Of a stretch of DNA of 41,987 bases, positions 41,861 to 41,987 are shown piece after piece. How positions within the stretch are numbered: the stretch's first letter is position 1; every line of letters starts with the position of its first letter. This DNA comes from Crocosphaera sp. GTDB lineage: Bacteria; Cyanobacteriota; Cyanobacteriia; Cyanobacteriales; Microcystaceae. The notes beneath the pieces are model-generated. The model made no database searches and was not told the DNA's origin. It saw nothing but the letters and a program-made list of their open reading frames with translations. The translations under genes and the position numbers were made by a program. Location of the stretch: contig NZ_JASJEB010000025.1 in assembly GCF_030064895.1 (NCBI RefSeq), positions 1 through 41,987 on the forward strand. Reading direction: 5' to 3'.

Positions 41861-41987
41861 TCATTTCAGATTTATTTCATTGGAGGGGGTTGATGCTGCT
41901 CCCAAAAACCTACCTAATATTCCCTAAAATTACTTATATTAGTATCTAAATTTCATAAATAAGTAGGTTATTGTGTTTAAAACCCTA

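Overview
The window looks like a piece of chromosome from a low-GC unicellular cyanobacterium, probably of the Crocosphaera/Cyanothece type. That placement is an inference. It rests on cyanobacterial marker genes (ycf39, thf1/psb29, cyAbrB, DUF2808, DUF3143, hmpF, a Tax3/Pil chemotaxis operon), HIP1 octamers (GCGATCGC) in the right half, and many period-7 tandem repeats. I see no rRNA, tRNA, CRISPR array or prophage.

Left part (1-6.6 kb): a secretion-like locus. A stand-alone POTRA protein lies divergent from a filamentous-haemagglutinin-type TpsA exoprotein, followed by a secreted TPR-CHAT (caspase-like) protein. The TpsB barrel expected with a TpsA is not in the window. At 6.8-8.8 kb comes the ycf39-nadK pair. 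At 8.8-12.1 kb is a tight three-gene accessory cassette: a small three-helix membrane protein, an aspartoacylase-like Zn hydrolase that overlaps it by ATGA, and a large protein fusing an N-terminal TIR domain to a C-terminal SAM methyltransferase. This cassette is the best candidate for an undescribed, possibly defensive, system. A non-coding 205-bp sequence present as two tandem copies follows it.

Middle (12.7-23.7 kb): a flotillin/YqiJ membrane-domain operon, a DUF2808 exported protein, a membrane-anchored methyltransferase with a clear sigma70-type promoter, a GNAT/polysaccharide-deacetylase pair, a thioredoxin-fold PSI accumulation factor divergent from a J-domain/DUF3143 operon, a long structured non-coding stretch ending in a strong terminator, cyAbrB, a cysteine-free Rrf2 regulator, a GFA-family protein and cobD.

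Right part (23.8-42 kb): hmpF divergent from pilG-pilH-pilI-pilJ (type IV pilus chemotaxis/phototaxis), a DUF2993 protein, a pentapeptide-repeat membrane gene split into two same-phase ORFs by a small inverted-repeat element, thf1, an SLC12-type transporter, a HExxH exported protein, a hicAB toxin-antitoxin pair whose toxin carries an in-frame amber codon, a CobT-like cobamide gene and purD.

A recurring theme is non-coding DNA built of heptamer tandem repeats, in two places nested inside inverted-repeat elements. A composite repeat also occurs as two inverted copies about 16 kb apart. Together with the split pentapeptide gene and the broken hicA, this suggests a repeat-rich genome that is losing some accessory genes.
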